DNA of 64,000 nt from assembly GCA_021782495.1 (NCBI GenBank), contig JAJXUV010000004.1, positions 62,001 to 126,000 of the forward strand, written 5' to 3'. Numbering within the stretch: position 1 is the stretch's first letter; every line of letters begins with the position of its first letter. A program made the translations under genes and the position numbers. The notes beneath the pieces were generated by a model, which saw nothing but the letters and a program-made list of their open reading frames with translations, was not told the origin of the DNA and did not search any database. The DNA comes from Pseudomonadota bacterium. GTDB taxonomy: Bacteria > Pseudomonadota > Gammaproteobacteria > UBA1113. Of this stretch, positions 1 through 9,800 are shown piece after piece.

Positions 1-268
1 TTTAGAAATTCCTTCTTTTTATTTTAAAAAAAGCATAGACTACTAGGGCCGTTAATTTCCCTCAGAAATTTTACACAAGCTTTTTCCCTTATCTAAAGCT
101 TTAAATATTTGCACAACGGCTTTTATTATAACCCATCGGTATTTTATTTTCAATAAACCACTTGATCTTTATCAGCATTTTTTTAGGGAATGATTAGCAC
201 TCTCTATTTTAGAAGCAATCAATTTCAAATAATGAGATAATTAAGTGAGAAAAAAATGAAAAATTCCC
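1..268. repeat. Direct repeat, copy A (duplicated intergenic/promoter region)
   Basis: This stretch is nearly the same, base for base, as positions 1749-2008, with scattered substitutions and small indels. Both copies lie just downstream of a minus-strand gene: copy A follows the 439-aa ankyrin gene and copy B follows the pseudokinase gene. Both contain the same minus-strand promoter. Copy A touches the left edge of the window, so the gene it serves is not visible. The arrangement suggests that an ankyrin gene and its leader were duplicated in tandem. Confidence 0.85.
125..153 (-). promoter_or_regulatory. Sigma70-type promoter reading out of the window
   Basis: On the minus strand there is TTGAAA (148-153), a 17-bp spacer and a perfect TATAAT (125-130). 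It points left, away from the ankyrin gene at 300-1619, so it should drive a gene beyond the window edge. The same promoter occurs in copy B at 1874-1902. Confidence 0.6.
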
Positions 269-299
269 TTTTAATTTGCGGGAAATAAGTTTGTTGTGT

Positions 300-1619
300 T
301 TACCTCGTCTTCCTTTTTTTGAACATAGCGGTATCTATATTATTTTCCTCTGGACAGGCTTTTTCAGATAGTAAATAAGAAAAAAAAGGGGCTGGAAATG
401 GCGCGTACCTTATTAAAGAAGAGGATTTACTTGTAACAGGAATATTTTTTTTTGAATCTAAAGAATATTCAAATTGCGATATAACATCTTCCAACATTTC
501 TCGTGGTAACCATTGGAGATAATAGTCAAAATAGTAAGTTTCTAATTCCCACGCCTCCCACAAAGCACTAATGCGAAAACAGTCAATTAACAAGCGATGC
601 ATATCCGGTTGCGGCCAAGAGCATGCTATATCTAAAAGAGTTTGTTTGTGATTATTAATGTGATGAATATTCGCCCCCTGGGAAACCATAAATTTTACGA
701 CATTTGTGTGGCCAAAGAAGACAGCATTGAATAGAGGAGTATCACCGCACGCATCTACCGCCTCAATGTTAGCTTTCGCCTCAATTAAGGCCTTTATGAT
801 CTCTATCCGGCCAGAACTGGCTGCTAAATGTAGAGGGGTCGCCATTTTCTCGTTCGGTGCATCAATCTTAGCATTTTCATAGATTAAGGCTTTTACATTT
901 TCTATCTTGCCACCCGAAACAGCTGCATGTAGGGGAGTACTTTTCCGCTCGTCGATCATATTAACATTGGCCTTCACGCCAATTAAGATCTTTAGTATCT
1001 CCGTTTGGCCATAATAGGCAGCATAGTACAGCGGGCTTCTATTTTCATTATCTAGATGATCAACATCCGCACCGTTTGTAATCAAAGCCATTATACTCAC
1101 AGCATCAATTTCCCTCCGAGTTATACAGTGTAATGGGATTCTGCCTTGCTCATCTGGCTGGTTAACCTCCGCGCCATGCGCAATCAAAGTCAATACTACC
1201 TCGGTACGAGCGTAATAAATAGCCCAATGTAGCGGGCTTTTACCCTCCTTATCTGGCTGGTTAACCTCCGCACCATGGGCAATCAATTCTCTTACTATTT
1301 GGGCATTATCATAGTAAACTGCTAAATGGAGTGGCTTTAGACCAGCGTAATTATTGCAATTTACATCTGCACCCTCACCAAGCAAGGCGATTGTTATTTC
1401 TATATCGTCCTGTTGGATGGCCCAATGTAGCGGGCTTCTTCCTTCATGGTCCGGTTTATTCATAATATTCTTGTGGTTTTCAAGCAAAAATTTTACTATT
1501 GGTAGTTTGCCGTAACGAGCAGCCCAACACAAAATGGTTGCACCCGTATCATCAATTTGTTCAATATTAATTTTCCCCGAAAGCGAGGCTTCTATCTCTT
1601 TTTGATTCCACATGAACAT
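300..1619 (-). CDS. Ankyrin-repeat protein with C-terminal F-box-like motif
   Basis: This 439-aa protein is built of about nine ankyrin repeats (roughly residues 24-345), recognisable by recurring TPLH/SPLH-type turns and GA-N/D-VN loops. Ankyrin arrays mediate protein-protein binding, and in intracellular bacteria they are commonly secreted effectors. Residues 353-380 carry LW-x2-WE-x-E followed by QWLP-x-E-x-LE, found with identical spacing in the 306-aa ankyrin protein at 16117-17037. The LPxExLxxxI part resembles the start of an F-box, as in ankyrin/F-box effectors. The tail is basic (KKRKTR). The start is ATG at 1619, and an in-frame ATG two codons later is possible. A long leader of about 250 bp separates it from the promoter at 1874-1902. 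The host target is unknown. Confidence 0.85.
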   Translation of the reverse strand: MFMWNQKEIEASLSGKINIEQIDDTGATILCWAARYGKLPIVKFLLENHKNIMNKPDHEGRSPLHWAIQQDDIEITIALLGEGADVNCNNYAGLKPLHLAVYYDNAQIVRELIAHGAEVNQPDKEGKSPLHWAIYYARTEVVLTLIAHGAEVNQPDEQGRIPLHCITRREIDAVSIMALITNGADVDHLDNENRSPLYYAAYYGQTEILKILIGVKANVNMIDERKSTPLHAAVSGGKIENVKALIYENAKIDAPNEKMATPLHLAASSGRIEIIKALIEAKANIEAVDACGDTPLFNAVFFGHTNVVKFMVSQGANIHHINNHKQTLLDIACSWPQPDMHRLLIDCFRISALWEAWELETYYFDYYLQWLPREMLEDVISQFEYSLDSKKNIPVTSKSSSLIRYAPFPAPFFSYLLSEKACPEENNIDTAMFKKRKTR

Positions 1620-1748
1620 AATGTTTCTCTATTTAAATTATTTAAAAATTTAGTACCCTAGTATGTAAGAGTTACATCCTCCTGCATCTTAAATACTATG
1701 GCTTGTTTTCCTATGGCTGTCATGGCAAATTCTTTTTGATAGTTCAAC

Positions 1749-2008
1749 CCATTTAGAAATTCCTTCTTTTTATTTTAAAAAAACATAGACTATTAAGGAA
1801 TTTAATTCCTCTCAGAAATTTTACACAAGCTTTTTCCTTATCTAAAGCTTTAGATATTTGTACAATGGCTTTTATTATAATCCATCGGTATTTTATTTTC
1901 AATAAACCGCTTCATCTTTATCAGCATTTTTTTAGGGAGTGATTCGCATTCTCTATTTTAAAAGCAAATCAATTTCAAATAATAAGATGATTAAGCGAGA
2001 AACAAATG
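1749..2008. repeat. Direct repeat, copy B
   Basis: Second copy of the sequence at 1-268, starting immediately after the stop codon of the pseudokinase gene. It contains the promoter for the 439-aa ankyrin gene. Recombination between the two copies would delete that ankyrin gene exactly. Confidence 0.85.
1874..1902 (-). promoter_or_regulatory. Sigma70-type promoter of the 439-aa ankyrin gene
   Basis: Minus strand: TTGAAA (1897-1902), 17-bp spacer, TATAAT (1874-1879). It lies about 255 bp upstream of the ankyrin start codon, which implies a long 5' leader. The same elements at the same spacing are conserved in copy A. Confidence 0.6.
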
Positions 2009-2009
2009 A

Positions 2010-4067
2010 TTATTTAGTAGTGCATCTTCGGGTAAAAGAAGGTGTTTCGTTCCTTTTCACTTTTTCGCGCCACTTAGATGCTTCGGAAGGATTCGCTTTA
2101 ATACCGTCTCCCTGCTCTAGTTGCTTTGCTAAATTGATTATGGCAGGTTGATATCCAAGATTTGCGGCCAATGTTAGCATCTGATATGCGAATCCTTTAC
2201 TTTCAGGGGCTTTTCCTTGAGTCAAATGTAGTATAGCTAAACCATTCATTCCTTTTGAATTGCCCAATATAACAGCTTGCCTATAACATACTTCTGCCGC
2301 GTCAAATTGCTGTTTGTTAAAACAAATTTCTCCGGCTTTCGCAAAATGTTCTGCATCCTTTTCAGAGGGTTGAGGGACGTCTCTTTCATTGTTGATTAAA
2401 GTATGTCTTCTATAAGATAATACGGCTGCCAGTGTAAAGTTATCACAACAAACTTTTGCCGCTTTATGAAAATATTTCGCGTCGGCTTGCGAGATGAGAG
2501 GTAATAGCCCTGATTCGATGGATGGAGTTGTGGCTTCTTCCACCGATTTTTCAGATTTCCAGAAAGAAGATGAAGAACCTGTAAGAATATGCGTCGCTTC
2601 ATTTTTTATTTTATAAGCCTTCAAATCAGTAATAATTGATAGCAAGCTGGGCCTATCTTCTGGTCTTGCTTGCCAACAGCTTTTTATTATATCGCAATAA
2701 AATTGTGGAACGGTAGAGGGTAGATTTTCCCTCTCTCCCTTTTGGATTCTGTCTATCCATGTTGTTCTGTCCCAACTTGCATAAGGTATTTCACAAGTCA
2801 TCATTTCCCATACAACCATACCAAAACTGTAAATATCTGCCTGAGGTGTAAAAGATTGGCTATTCATCCATATTTCTGGCGCCATCCATTCCAGCACTGA
2901 CTCTCTTTCCTCGTATAAGCTGCTTAGCATTTTATTTTGCGATAAGCGAAATTCGGCTATGTACGCCTGACCCTTCTCATCAATTAACACATGCTCACTG
3001 TTTAAATTTCGGTGGCAAATTTGTCTCCCGTGTAAGGAGTTTAAGCCACAAGCGATCTCTAATATCAATTGATGTCGCTGTTCTATTGATAACTTAGCTT
3101 CTTGTTTATCCACTTTGTTAAGCACTTGCCTTAAAGAACCTTGTTGCATATATTTAGTTACCAAACAAAGCCTACCGGGCTCCTGACATATAGCAAATAT
3201 AGGTAAAACGTACTCACCACGCGCCTTGTCCATGGCACTCACCTCTTTATTAAATCTCTCGATGTCCTTTGGATCTAAATTCCCCTCTAGCACACGAATA
3301 GCCACTGGCGATTCATACAACGTCCCATAATATAGCTTCCCCAAGCGAGTCTCTGAGATTAAATTTTCTATAATTAAATCGGAAAACGGCACTGAGAACA
3401 ATTCACTCTTTCGAGATTCTATTTTTTGGTTATTCTTCAATTTTCCTTGCATTAGAATATATTCATCTATATTATATTGTAAAGATGCTAATTTTTTTTC
3501 TTTTATTTCATGCAGCTGCGGCATATTCAATAATTTTTGCTTTTCGGATGGCTCGCTTTTAGACAGCAGTTCTTCGAGATCGGTTTTTTGGGCTATTTTT
3601 AAGTTCATGAGGGGTGTATTAGTTTCTTTTTCAAATTTTTCCCTTTCTATTTTTTTGAGTTTTTGTTTTTCTTGTTTGTCTAAAACGCTCTGAATCTGTA
3701 ACCCTAAATTAAGTTGTAACAGACCTTGATCTAGTTGCTGGTGAATCTCTAAAATTTCATAATTAGTGGTTTGTGCAAAGAAAGTTACCTGAAATTGTTT
3801 GAATAAATCTTTCTTTGTAAGTTTTTCAAATAGAGATTCGGCTCGTTGTACACTACCATGTAAATCTAATATGGCTAGGCGGTAAGATTCGGGAATAGGT
3901 TTACCCTCATCAAATTCTACCTTTAGGCTTACAAGAGTGCTATTTATAACTTTAATGCGTTCTAGCAAACGCAGGCATTGCTCTTTATTATGGTAAATGT
4001 ATTGAGCCTGGTCATAAAGTGCACTGGTTATTCTTCCAATACCTACTATTGTGCTAATAGGATCCAT
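2010..4067 (-). CDS. MLKL-like protein: helical bundle, brace, pseudokinase, Sel1/TPR tail
   Basis: 685 aa. Residues 1-127 are predicted all-helical, and their order of hydrophobic, Cys/Arg and Leu positions resembles the N-terminal four-helix bundle of eukaryotic MLKL. Residues 130-220 are charged and helical, like the MLKL brace. Residues 230-485 form a tyrosine-kinase-like fold that still shows the APE (396-398), DIYSFG and RPS landmarks. It looks catalytically dead: the glycine loop is degenerate, the VAIK lysine is Arg258, the HRD aspartate is Asn354 and DFG is replaced by EFR (372-374). Residues about 510-670 are Sel1/TPR-like. A good ribosome site (AGAGG) precedes the ATG, only 19 bp after the active-looking kinase gene, so the two are probably one operon. 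In MLKL the bundle permeabilises membranes after the pseudokinase is engaged by its partner kinase; that function is only inferred here. It could instead be a scaffold. Confidence 0.8.
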   Translation of the reverse strand: MDPISTIVGIGRITSALYDQAQYIYHNKEQCLRLLERIKVINSTLVSLKVEFDEGKPIPESYRLAILDLHGSVQRAESLFEKLTKKDLFKQFQVTFFAQTTNYEILEIHQQLDQGLLQLNLGLQIQSVLDKQEKQKLKKIEREKFEKETNTPLMNLKIAQKTDLEELLSKSEPSEKQKLLNMPQLHEIKEKKLASLQYNIDEYILMQGKLKNNQKIESRKSELFSVPFSDLIIENLISETRLGKLYYGTLYESPVAIRVLEGNLDPKDIERFNKEVSAMDKARGEYVLPIFAICQEPGRLCLVTKYMQQGSLRQVLNKVDKQEAKLSIEQRHQLILEIACGLNSLHGRQICHRNLNSEHVLIDEKGQAYIAEFRLSQNKMLSSLYEERESVLEWMAPEIWMNSQSFTPQADIYSFGMVVWEMMTCEIPYASWDRTTWIDRIQKGERENLPSTVPQFYCDIIKSCWQARPEDRPSLLSIITDLKAYKIKNEATHILTGSSSSFWKSEKSVEEATTPSIESGLLPLISQADAKYFHKAAKVCCDNFTLAAVLSYRRHTLINNERDVPQPSEKDAEHFAKAGEICFNKQQFDAAEVCYRQAVILGNSKGMNGLAILHLTQGKAPESKGFAYQMLTLAANLGYQPAIINLAKQLEQGDGIKANPSEASKWREKVKRNETPSFTRRCTTK

Positions 4068-4086
4068 TTTATTTTACCTCTTTTGA

Positions 4087-6789
4087 TTAATTATACCCAC
4101 TACCCATGATATATCTACTTGTCCCACTTTGAACATCGGGTTTGATAATGTTTATATGGCTGCTTGGCACCAACCCCTTTTTCCCATTTAACTCACACTG
4201 CCACCACTTTGGGTCTGTTTTATCTAAAATGGTTAATTTTGTGCCTTTTTGAAAAGACAAGCTCCCCCTTTTAATAGCAAAATATGATTTGCTGGCAATA
4301 GCTTGTTCCTTTATATCGTACTCTTGGCTAGAAAAAGAAGAAATCATATAATTACTTGCTATAATTTGCGGATATTTTTGTTTTTTCCTTATAATATCCT
4401 GACTTTGACTTAAACCATATCCTCTTTCTACTGGCTTTGAAAAGAACTCGGACTCCCCCAGCGTGAGCTTCTCTCTCACTTCATTCTTGCGAGTATCGGC
4501 AATTTCACTTGATTTAGAGGGCGCCTCCGCAATATAGGCAGCCGGATTTCTTTTTAAGCCGCATCCTCCACCCATCGTCATCGGTGTAAAAAACCCGGGA
4601 GTCCCTGGTGCCGTACTCTTTTTCATTACTTCACGACCTAAGTCCGGAAGTATTTCATTCGATTTAGGAGACGAAGCTATGGTTAAAGCGCTCTCAGAAG
4701 AAGGTCTAACATATTCATCATCTTCACTACCTTTATAGGAAAATGCCTGTCCTTCTGCAAGCGCTATATTTAATAGAGAACCCTCTTCCGATTTAAAGCA
4801 ACTATTTTCTTCTTCACAAGGAGGTAGCGAATAAGGCAAGGGGATTGCTGTGTTATCTTCTACAGGGTTTATTTCTAATTTTTCTAAAACCACTTCCATG
4901 GTAGGTCGCATTGTAGGGTCACCCGCCCAACAATTTACGGTAAGTTCGCGTAATATCGGTGGTGCCTCTTCAGGTATCTTCTCCCGGTTTCCTTCTTGTA
5001 CCCAGCGTTCAACCAATTCTAATGCAGCAATATGGGCATAGGGTTCAGATCGTGTCATTATTTCCCATATTATCATACCAAAACTATACACATCACAGGC
5101 TAAAGTATAATCTTGACCCTGGCGAAATAACTCAGGCGCTATCCAGGGTACCGTTCCTGCTTTCCCTATCTTATTACCTTTAATTGGCGCTGCTCCCTCG
5201 AGCGCTGGTTGTTCATTATCATTATCGCTAAAAAAGGTGATCCGAGATAGACCAAAATCAGAAATCTTGGCTTGATTAGCCTTATCTAATAATACGTTTA
5301 AAGATTTTAAATCTCGATGAATAATTCCATTTTCATGCAAAAAAGTTAATCCCTTAGCAATATCGACTACTATTTCATAGCCTTCCTTCCAGCTTAAAGT
5401 TTTTTCACTGTGAAGCAACATATACAATGAGCCATTTTGCATGTATTCTAAAACTATACAACATTCCGGCTCAAATACAATTCCATATAGCTTTACGATA
5501 TTAGGATGTGGCAACTGAAGCATTATTCCGGCTTCTCGACGCATTTCATTTCTGAGAGTATCTTGTAGTAGCGGTCTATCAAATAATTTTTTAATAGCAA
5601 CATCTATACGCTGATAACGTCCTCGATACACTGTGGCAAAGCTTCCACCGCCCAGAGGTCCCATTTTTAGTAATTTACCATGAGGGATCACCAAATTTAT
5701 TGTTGCTCTGCCTTGCTCATCGATGCAATCCTCGTCTAACTTCCTTGGAAAAGAGGATGCAGAATGGCTCAGTGAAATCTGAGGACTATTTACTTTGGGT
5801 GAAGAAAATACTGTAGTCGCCGACTTGTTCAATTCTTTTTCTAGTAAAGGATAGCCTTTCTGCGCTGCACATTGTGCTACAGTAAGACCATTTTGGGTTA
5901 GAGCATTGGCATCCGCCCCCGCTTTTATTAAAACCCTAATGGCTTCGAATGCCCCTGATTCTACTGCTTCGTGAATGGGCAAATAACCTCTGTGGTTATA
6001 AACACTTAAAATAGACCGCGCTTCTTCTCCCAAAATAGCTATAGTATCTTGGATTAAATCTACCTGCCCTTGAGATGCCAATAAATGTAAGGGCGTGTTC
6101 CCTTCTGAATTGGTTTCTTTTAATAAAATAGATCTTTCATTCGCAGGTGACATCTCTAATAAATTTTTAAATGTTTGCGGTCTTTTTTTATATATCGCAG
6201 CCGTATGAAAGACATTATCACCTTCGCTATTCTTTTGTCTCCAATCCATCGAGCATAAAATCGCTTTTCTTTGCTTCGTAAGTTTTTTTGCCTCTTCTTT
6301 TTCCTTAGTTTTTTCAGCAAACACACCAAAGATAGTTTGTTTTTCTTCCGCTAAATTTTTTTCCATACGTTTTACTAGCGCTTTTGCCGACTCGTCTCCT
6401 TGAGCTGCGGCCTTACGGAACCATTCTAAGGCAACGCTCTCATCTTGAGCCCCCCCCTCACCATTGAGATACATAAACCCCAAATGAAGCTGTGCCGATA
6501 CATTCCCCTGATCTGCGGCTCTGCTATAAAACCCGATCGCCTTCTCCGGGTCTGGAACAACACCACGACCATTTGCATACATCCAGCCCAAATTAAATAG
6601 CGCCACGGGGTTAGTAGGGTCCTTAGCTAACACCTGATCATACCAGTATGCAGCCTCTTTATCGCTTTGGACTACCCCCCGGCCATTTGCATATTTCCAC
6701 CCTAATTGAAATTGCGCTGCTACATCGCCCTTCTGCGCGCATACACGAAGTTTCTTAATTTCCTCTGAATCGCTATTTCGACTTTTCAC
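4087..6789 (-). CDS. Sel1-ankyrin-protein kinase-SH3 protein (eukaryote-like effector kinase)
   Basis: 900 aa. Three Sel1 repeats (about 22-140) are followed by a charged helical linker, ankyrin repeats (about 186-320) and a tyrosine-kinase-like Ser/Thr or Tyr kinase domain (about 370-640). The kinase keeps its catalytic set: glycine loop GxGxGGSFxxV-like at 377-387, Lys400 in VAIK, HRD at 491-493, DFG at 511-513, and APE. A long Ser/Pro-rich linker follows, and residues about 828-883 match a eukaryotic SH3 domain (LSFQKGT, tandem Trp862-Trp863, GLVPS at 872-876). SH3 domains of this type are rare in bacteria. The start is GTG with an AAGGAGAGG ribosome site. Its own promoter lies at 6834-6862, and the pseudokinase gene follows 19 bp downstream. 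It is probably delivered into the host cell. Substrates are unknown; the pseudokinase and the SP-rich tails of neighbouring proteins are candidates. Confidence 0.88.
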   Translation of the reverse strand: MKSRNSDSEEIKKLRVCAQKGDVAAQFQLGWKYANGRGVVQSDKEAAYWYDQVLAKDPTNPVALFNLGWMYANGRGVVPDPEKAIGFYSRAADQGNVSAQLHLGFMYLNGEGGAQDESVALEWFRKAAAQGDESAKALVKRMEKNLAEEKQTIFGVFAEKTKEKEEAKKLTKQRKAILCSMDWRQKNSEGDNVFHTAAIYKKRPQTFKNLLEMSPANERSILLKETNSEGNTPLHLLASQGQVDLIQDTIAILGEEARSILSVYNHRGYLPIHEAVESGAFEAIRVLIKAGADANALTQNGLTVAQCAAQKGYPLLEKELNKSATTVFSSPKVNSPQISLSHSASSFPRKLDEDCIDEQGRATINLVIPHGKLLKMGPLGGGSFATVYRGRYQRIDVAIKKLFDRPLLQDTLRNEMRREAGIMLQLPHPNIVKLYGIVFEPECCIVLEYMQNGSLYMLLHSEKTLSWKEGYEIVVDIAKGLTFLHENGIIHRDLKSLNVLLDKANQAKISDFGLSRITFFSDNDNEQPALEGAAPIKGNKIGKAGTVPWIAPELFRQGQDYTLACDVYSFGMIIWEIMTRSEPYAHIAALELVERWVQEGNREKIPEEAPPILRELTVNCWAGDPTMRPTMEVVLEKLEINPVEDNTAIPLPYSLPPCEEENSCFKSEEGSLLNIALAEGQAFSYKGSEDDEYVRPSSESALTIASSPKSNEILPDLGREVMKKSTAPGTPGFFTPMTMGGGCGLKRNPAAYIAEAPSKSSEIADTRKNEVREKLTLGESEFFSKPVERGYGLSQSQDIIRKKQKYPQIIASNYMISSFSSQEYDIKEQAIASKSYFAIKRGSLSFQKGTKLTILDKTDPKWWQCELNGKKGLVPSSHINIIKPDVQSGTSRYIMGSGYN

Positions 6790-6833
6790 GCTTAAAACCT
6801 CTCCTTGCCTTTTGCTATTTCAGGATAACAAGC

Positions 6834-6862
6834 ATTATGTTGAATACAAACTGTATATTCAA
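6834..6862 (-). promoter_or_regulatory. Promoter of the kinase-pseudokinase operon
   Basis: Minus strand: TTGAAT (6857-6862), 17-bp spacer, CATAAT (6834-6839), ending 45 bp before the GTG start of the kinase gene. It lies in the 75-bp gap after the 1,325-aa gene, which suggests that the kinase pair can be transcribed independently. Confidence 0.5.
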
Positions 6863-6864
6863 AA

Positions 6865-9800
6865 CTATTTTCCTAAAGTAGAGCTAATCGAAGTTTCTTT
6901 CTCCTCGGCCTTACTACTCTTGCCATTTTCATCCACCCTACTGCTCCTACCTAAAGTCAAAAAAGGAAGTCGATGAGAAAACCTCGAAGATTTGTGTCGC
7001 TGGGAGCTAGTAGGCGGTTGCTCTGGGGAACAAGGAGGCTCATTGGGCGAATATCGCTGATCTAATACACTACTATCTCCTGCCGAAGTTGTATTAGATC
7101 GGCTTTCCCTTGTACCGCTCAACTCACCATTCCGAGCACTACCTATTTGGGGGCTCAACTGGCCATTCCGAGCACTGCCTATTCGGGGGCTCTCAACATT
7201 CTGGCCACTTCGTCCTATTCGGGGGCTAAACTGAACATTCCGAGAACTGCCTATCATTGTACCAAGTGAGCCTGAGTGATTATTATCCTTCTTTGAGCTG
7301 TCTGGCAAGCAATCCGCTCCCTGCTCTTGTAAGTCTATCGGGGCACTTTTCTTCGGACTTTGCTCACTATCATCGCGATTTACCATCCTTGGACTGTACA
7401 CAGCAAGCCGCTTAATATTAGTATCCGCGCGAGAACGTCTTCTTGATCTAGATCTCGAGCTAGACGGAGTTGATACGTTATCCGATGCTGAGATTGGCCC
7501 ACTTTCAGATAAAGGATTATCAAAAAATTCTCTATTGCCACCTATCGTTAAGTCCCCATTCTCGCTTCTACGGAAAATACGAAACCGACTGTCCCCTTTT
7601 TTCGGCGCTGATGAAAGAAAAAATTTATCGGGTGTATTGTCTAAGCTCATCTTTAAACTTGGGTCTGATAAATTGCTTGATCGGCTTTTGTTCGTATTTA
7701 AGTTGATTTTCTGATTATTAAGCGCTACAGCCAAATCCTCCAGCAGAGGGACAATGGCTATCAGATAGCTTACAATATCATTCAAATCACAAGTATTTTT
7801 TATATTGCTAGTTAAGACGCTGATTGCGTCCATTTTAGCCTGTAAAATTTTCCCAACCAGAGTCTCCAACATTTTTTTAGCATTAGGCGACAATATTCCT
7901 TTAACTTCGGCCTGTAAAATTTCTTCCACTCTAAGAGACAACATTTCTTCAGCGTTAACTACCATTGTTCTTTCAGCTTCATCAGTCGGTGATATTTCTT
8001 TCACTATCTCAAGCAAAATTTGCTCAACCTCATCCTGCGGCAAGTTCCCTTTAGCGACAACCTCTAAAATTTCCTCAACAGTAGGACAGAAGACCACTCT
8101 ATTTTCAGTTTGCAAAATTTTCGCAACTTGGTCTTGCAAAGATGAAAGTACTTTCAATATTGTTGGTTTCTGTCTCGTTAATAATGAGTCGTAAATTACG
8201 GAAGCTTCCGTTTGTTGTGCAGCCATTAGAAGTAAATTCCAGATGGATTTTATTAGATTAAAACAAATATTTTTAAATAAGTTATTTTCTTCATCCAATT
8301 TTTTCTGAATCTCAGACATAAACGCAGGATTATTGCTGCCATAGGCCATATTAGAGGTAGATGCCATCCCTGAAACTTTAACAAACACATCTTCCAACTC
8401 ATAAAATTTAGCGTGTCTTTTCATGAAACATTTTCTGGCGGTTTCGTGGAATATCATTTTTCTTCTGGTTAGAAATTGCGCCGAAAGCATTGTTGGAAAA
8501 CTAAATAAGTCTGAGCAATTATTTAATATTAATCCTGGGTGATTTTGGAAGAAGACATTTATTTGCTCTCTTTGATTTTTCGGCAACTTCTCAAAAAAAT
8601 CATTTAATTGCCGCATCAGACAAGACATGTGGTAAAAATCTTCAAGATTTACTGTGGTTCGATATGCTTCCTTAAAGGTATCTATCATAAGTGAAGAATC
8701 TTGAAATTTCACTGTAAGAGCCCGACATATTTCTTCTTGGCTTGCTTTTAATTTGTTTGCAGTAGTTATAATGTTATTTTTTAATATTTTAAAAGCCTCG
8801 CCCCCTTCAAGGAGATTATTAAGTTCACTATGCATTAAATTTTCAATTAGCTTATCGAAAAAAATTTTAAAATTATTTTCATAACTGCAAAGCTCTTCAT
8901 AGTGGTTCCTCATCAGCGCGGGTTTTTCATAGGAAGGTTCAAAAAGCCCCGCTTCTACCAATTGTGCATCTAGTTCTTCTTTCAAAGAGATAAGGTTATC
9001 TTCTTTACTAAAACAGTACCCATTCCTCTTCAATTCCTCTACTAACATACTCTTTATAGCATCTTCATCTATTTCATCTGTATCTGTCTTTGGGTTTATG
9101 TCTATGCCGCCTACTTCCTTTACGCCTTTATCAGTAATTACGCTATACCAGCATTTTGTTTTGCTATCGTTATAATCAAAATATATTTGTCTGATATTTT
9201 TGTGCAATAGAGGAATATTAACGAAAGAAACCTCTTTTAGCCGATCCAAATTAAAATCAGCAGGCACCTCTAAAATGCCAGAATAAACCTCCTCATTATT
9301 TGGTTCGTTTGAACCATATTTCAACATCTGATAATGTGGTTTATTATTTTCTATATACAAATAGATTTTTTTGGGTTGCTTTATTATAGGAATAGCTTCC
9401 TGTGAAGAACATATTTCATAAGTGTAATAGTAAAATACTTTATCTTCTAATTCTGGGATTCCTTCCGGTATTAAAGTATTGAACATTTTCGACATCTCAT
9501 AAGTCTCGCCCAAAACCTTCTGTGTAACCTTAATTAATTGTTTGATACCTACGTTTATACTGTTTAAAGGGATTCTTTTTTCTATCAAAGAGAGTAAATA
9601 GGTTTTTGCTTCCGCGTGCTTTCCCTTTATAGCTTGATTAAAGAATTCTAGCGCTTTTGACTCGTCCCTTTTAACACCACGGCCTTCTTCGTATTTTACT
9701 CCTAAATAAAATTGTGCGTCTGGATTCTCTTCTGCGGCCTTAGTGAGCCACACTAAGGCTTGTGCCTCGTCTTTGTCGATGCCACGGCCCTCTTCGTACC

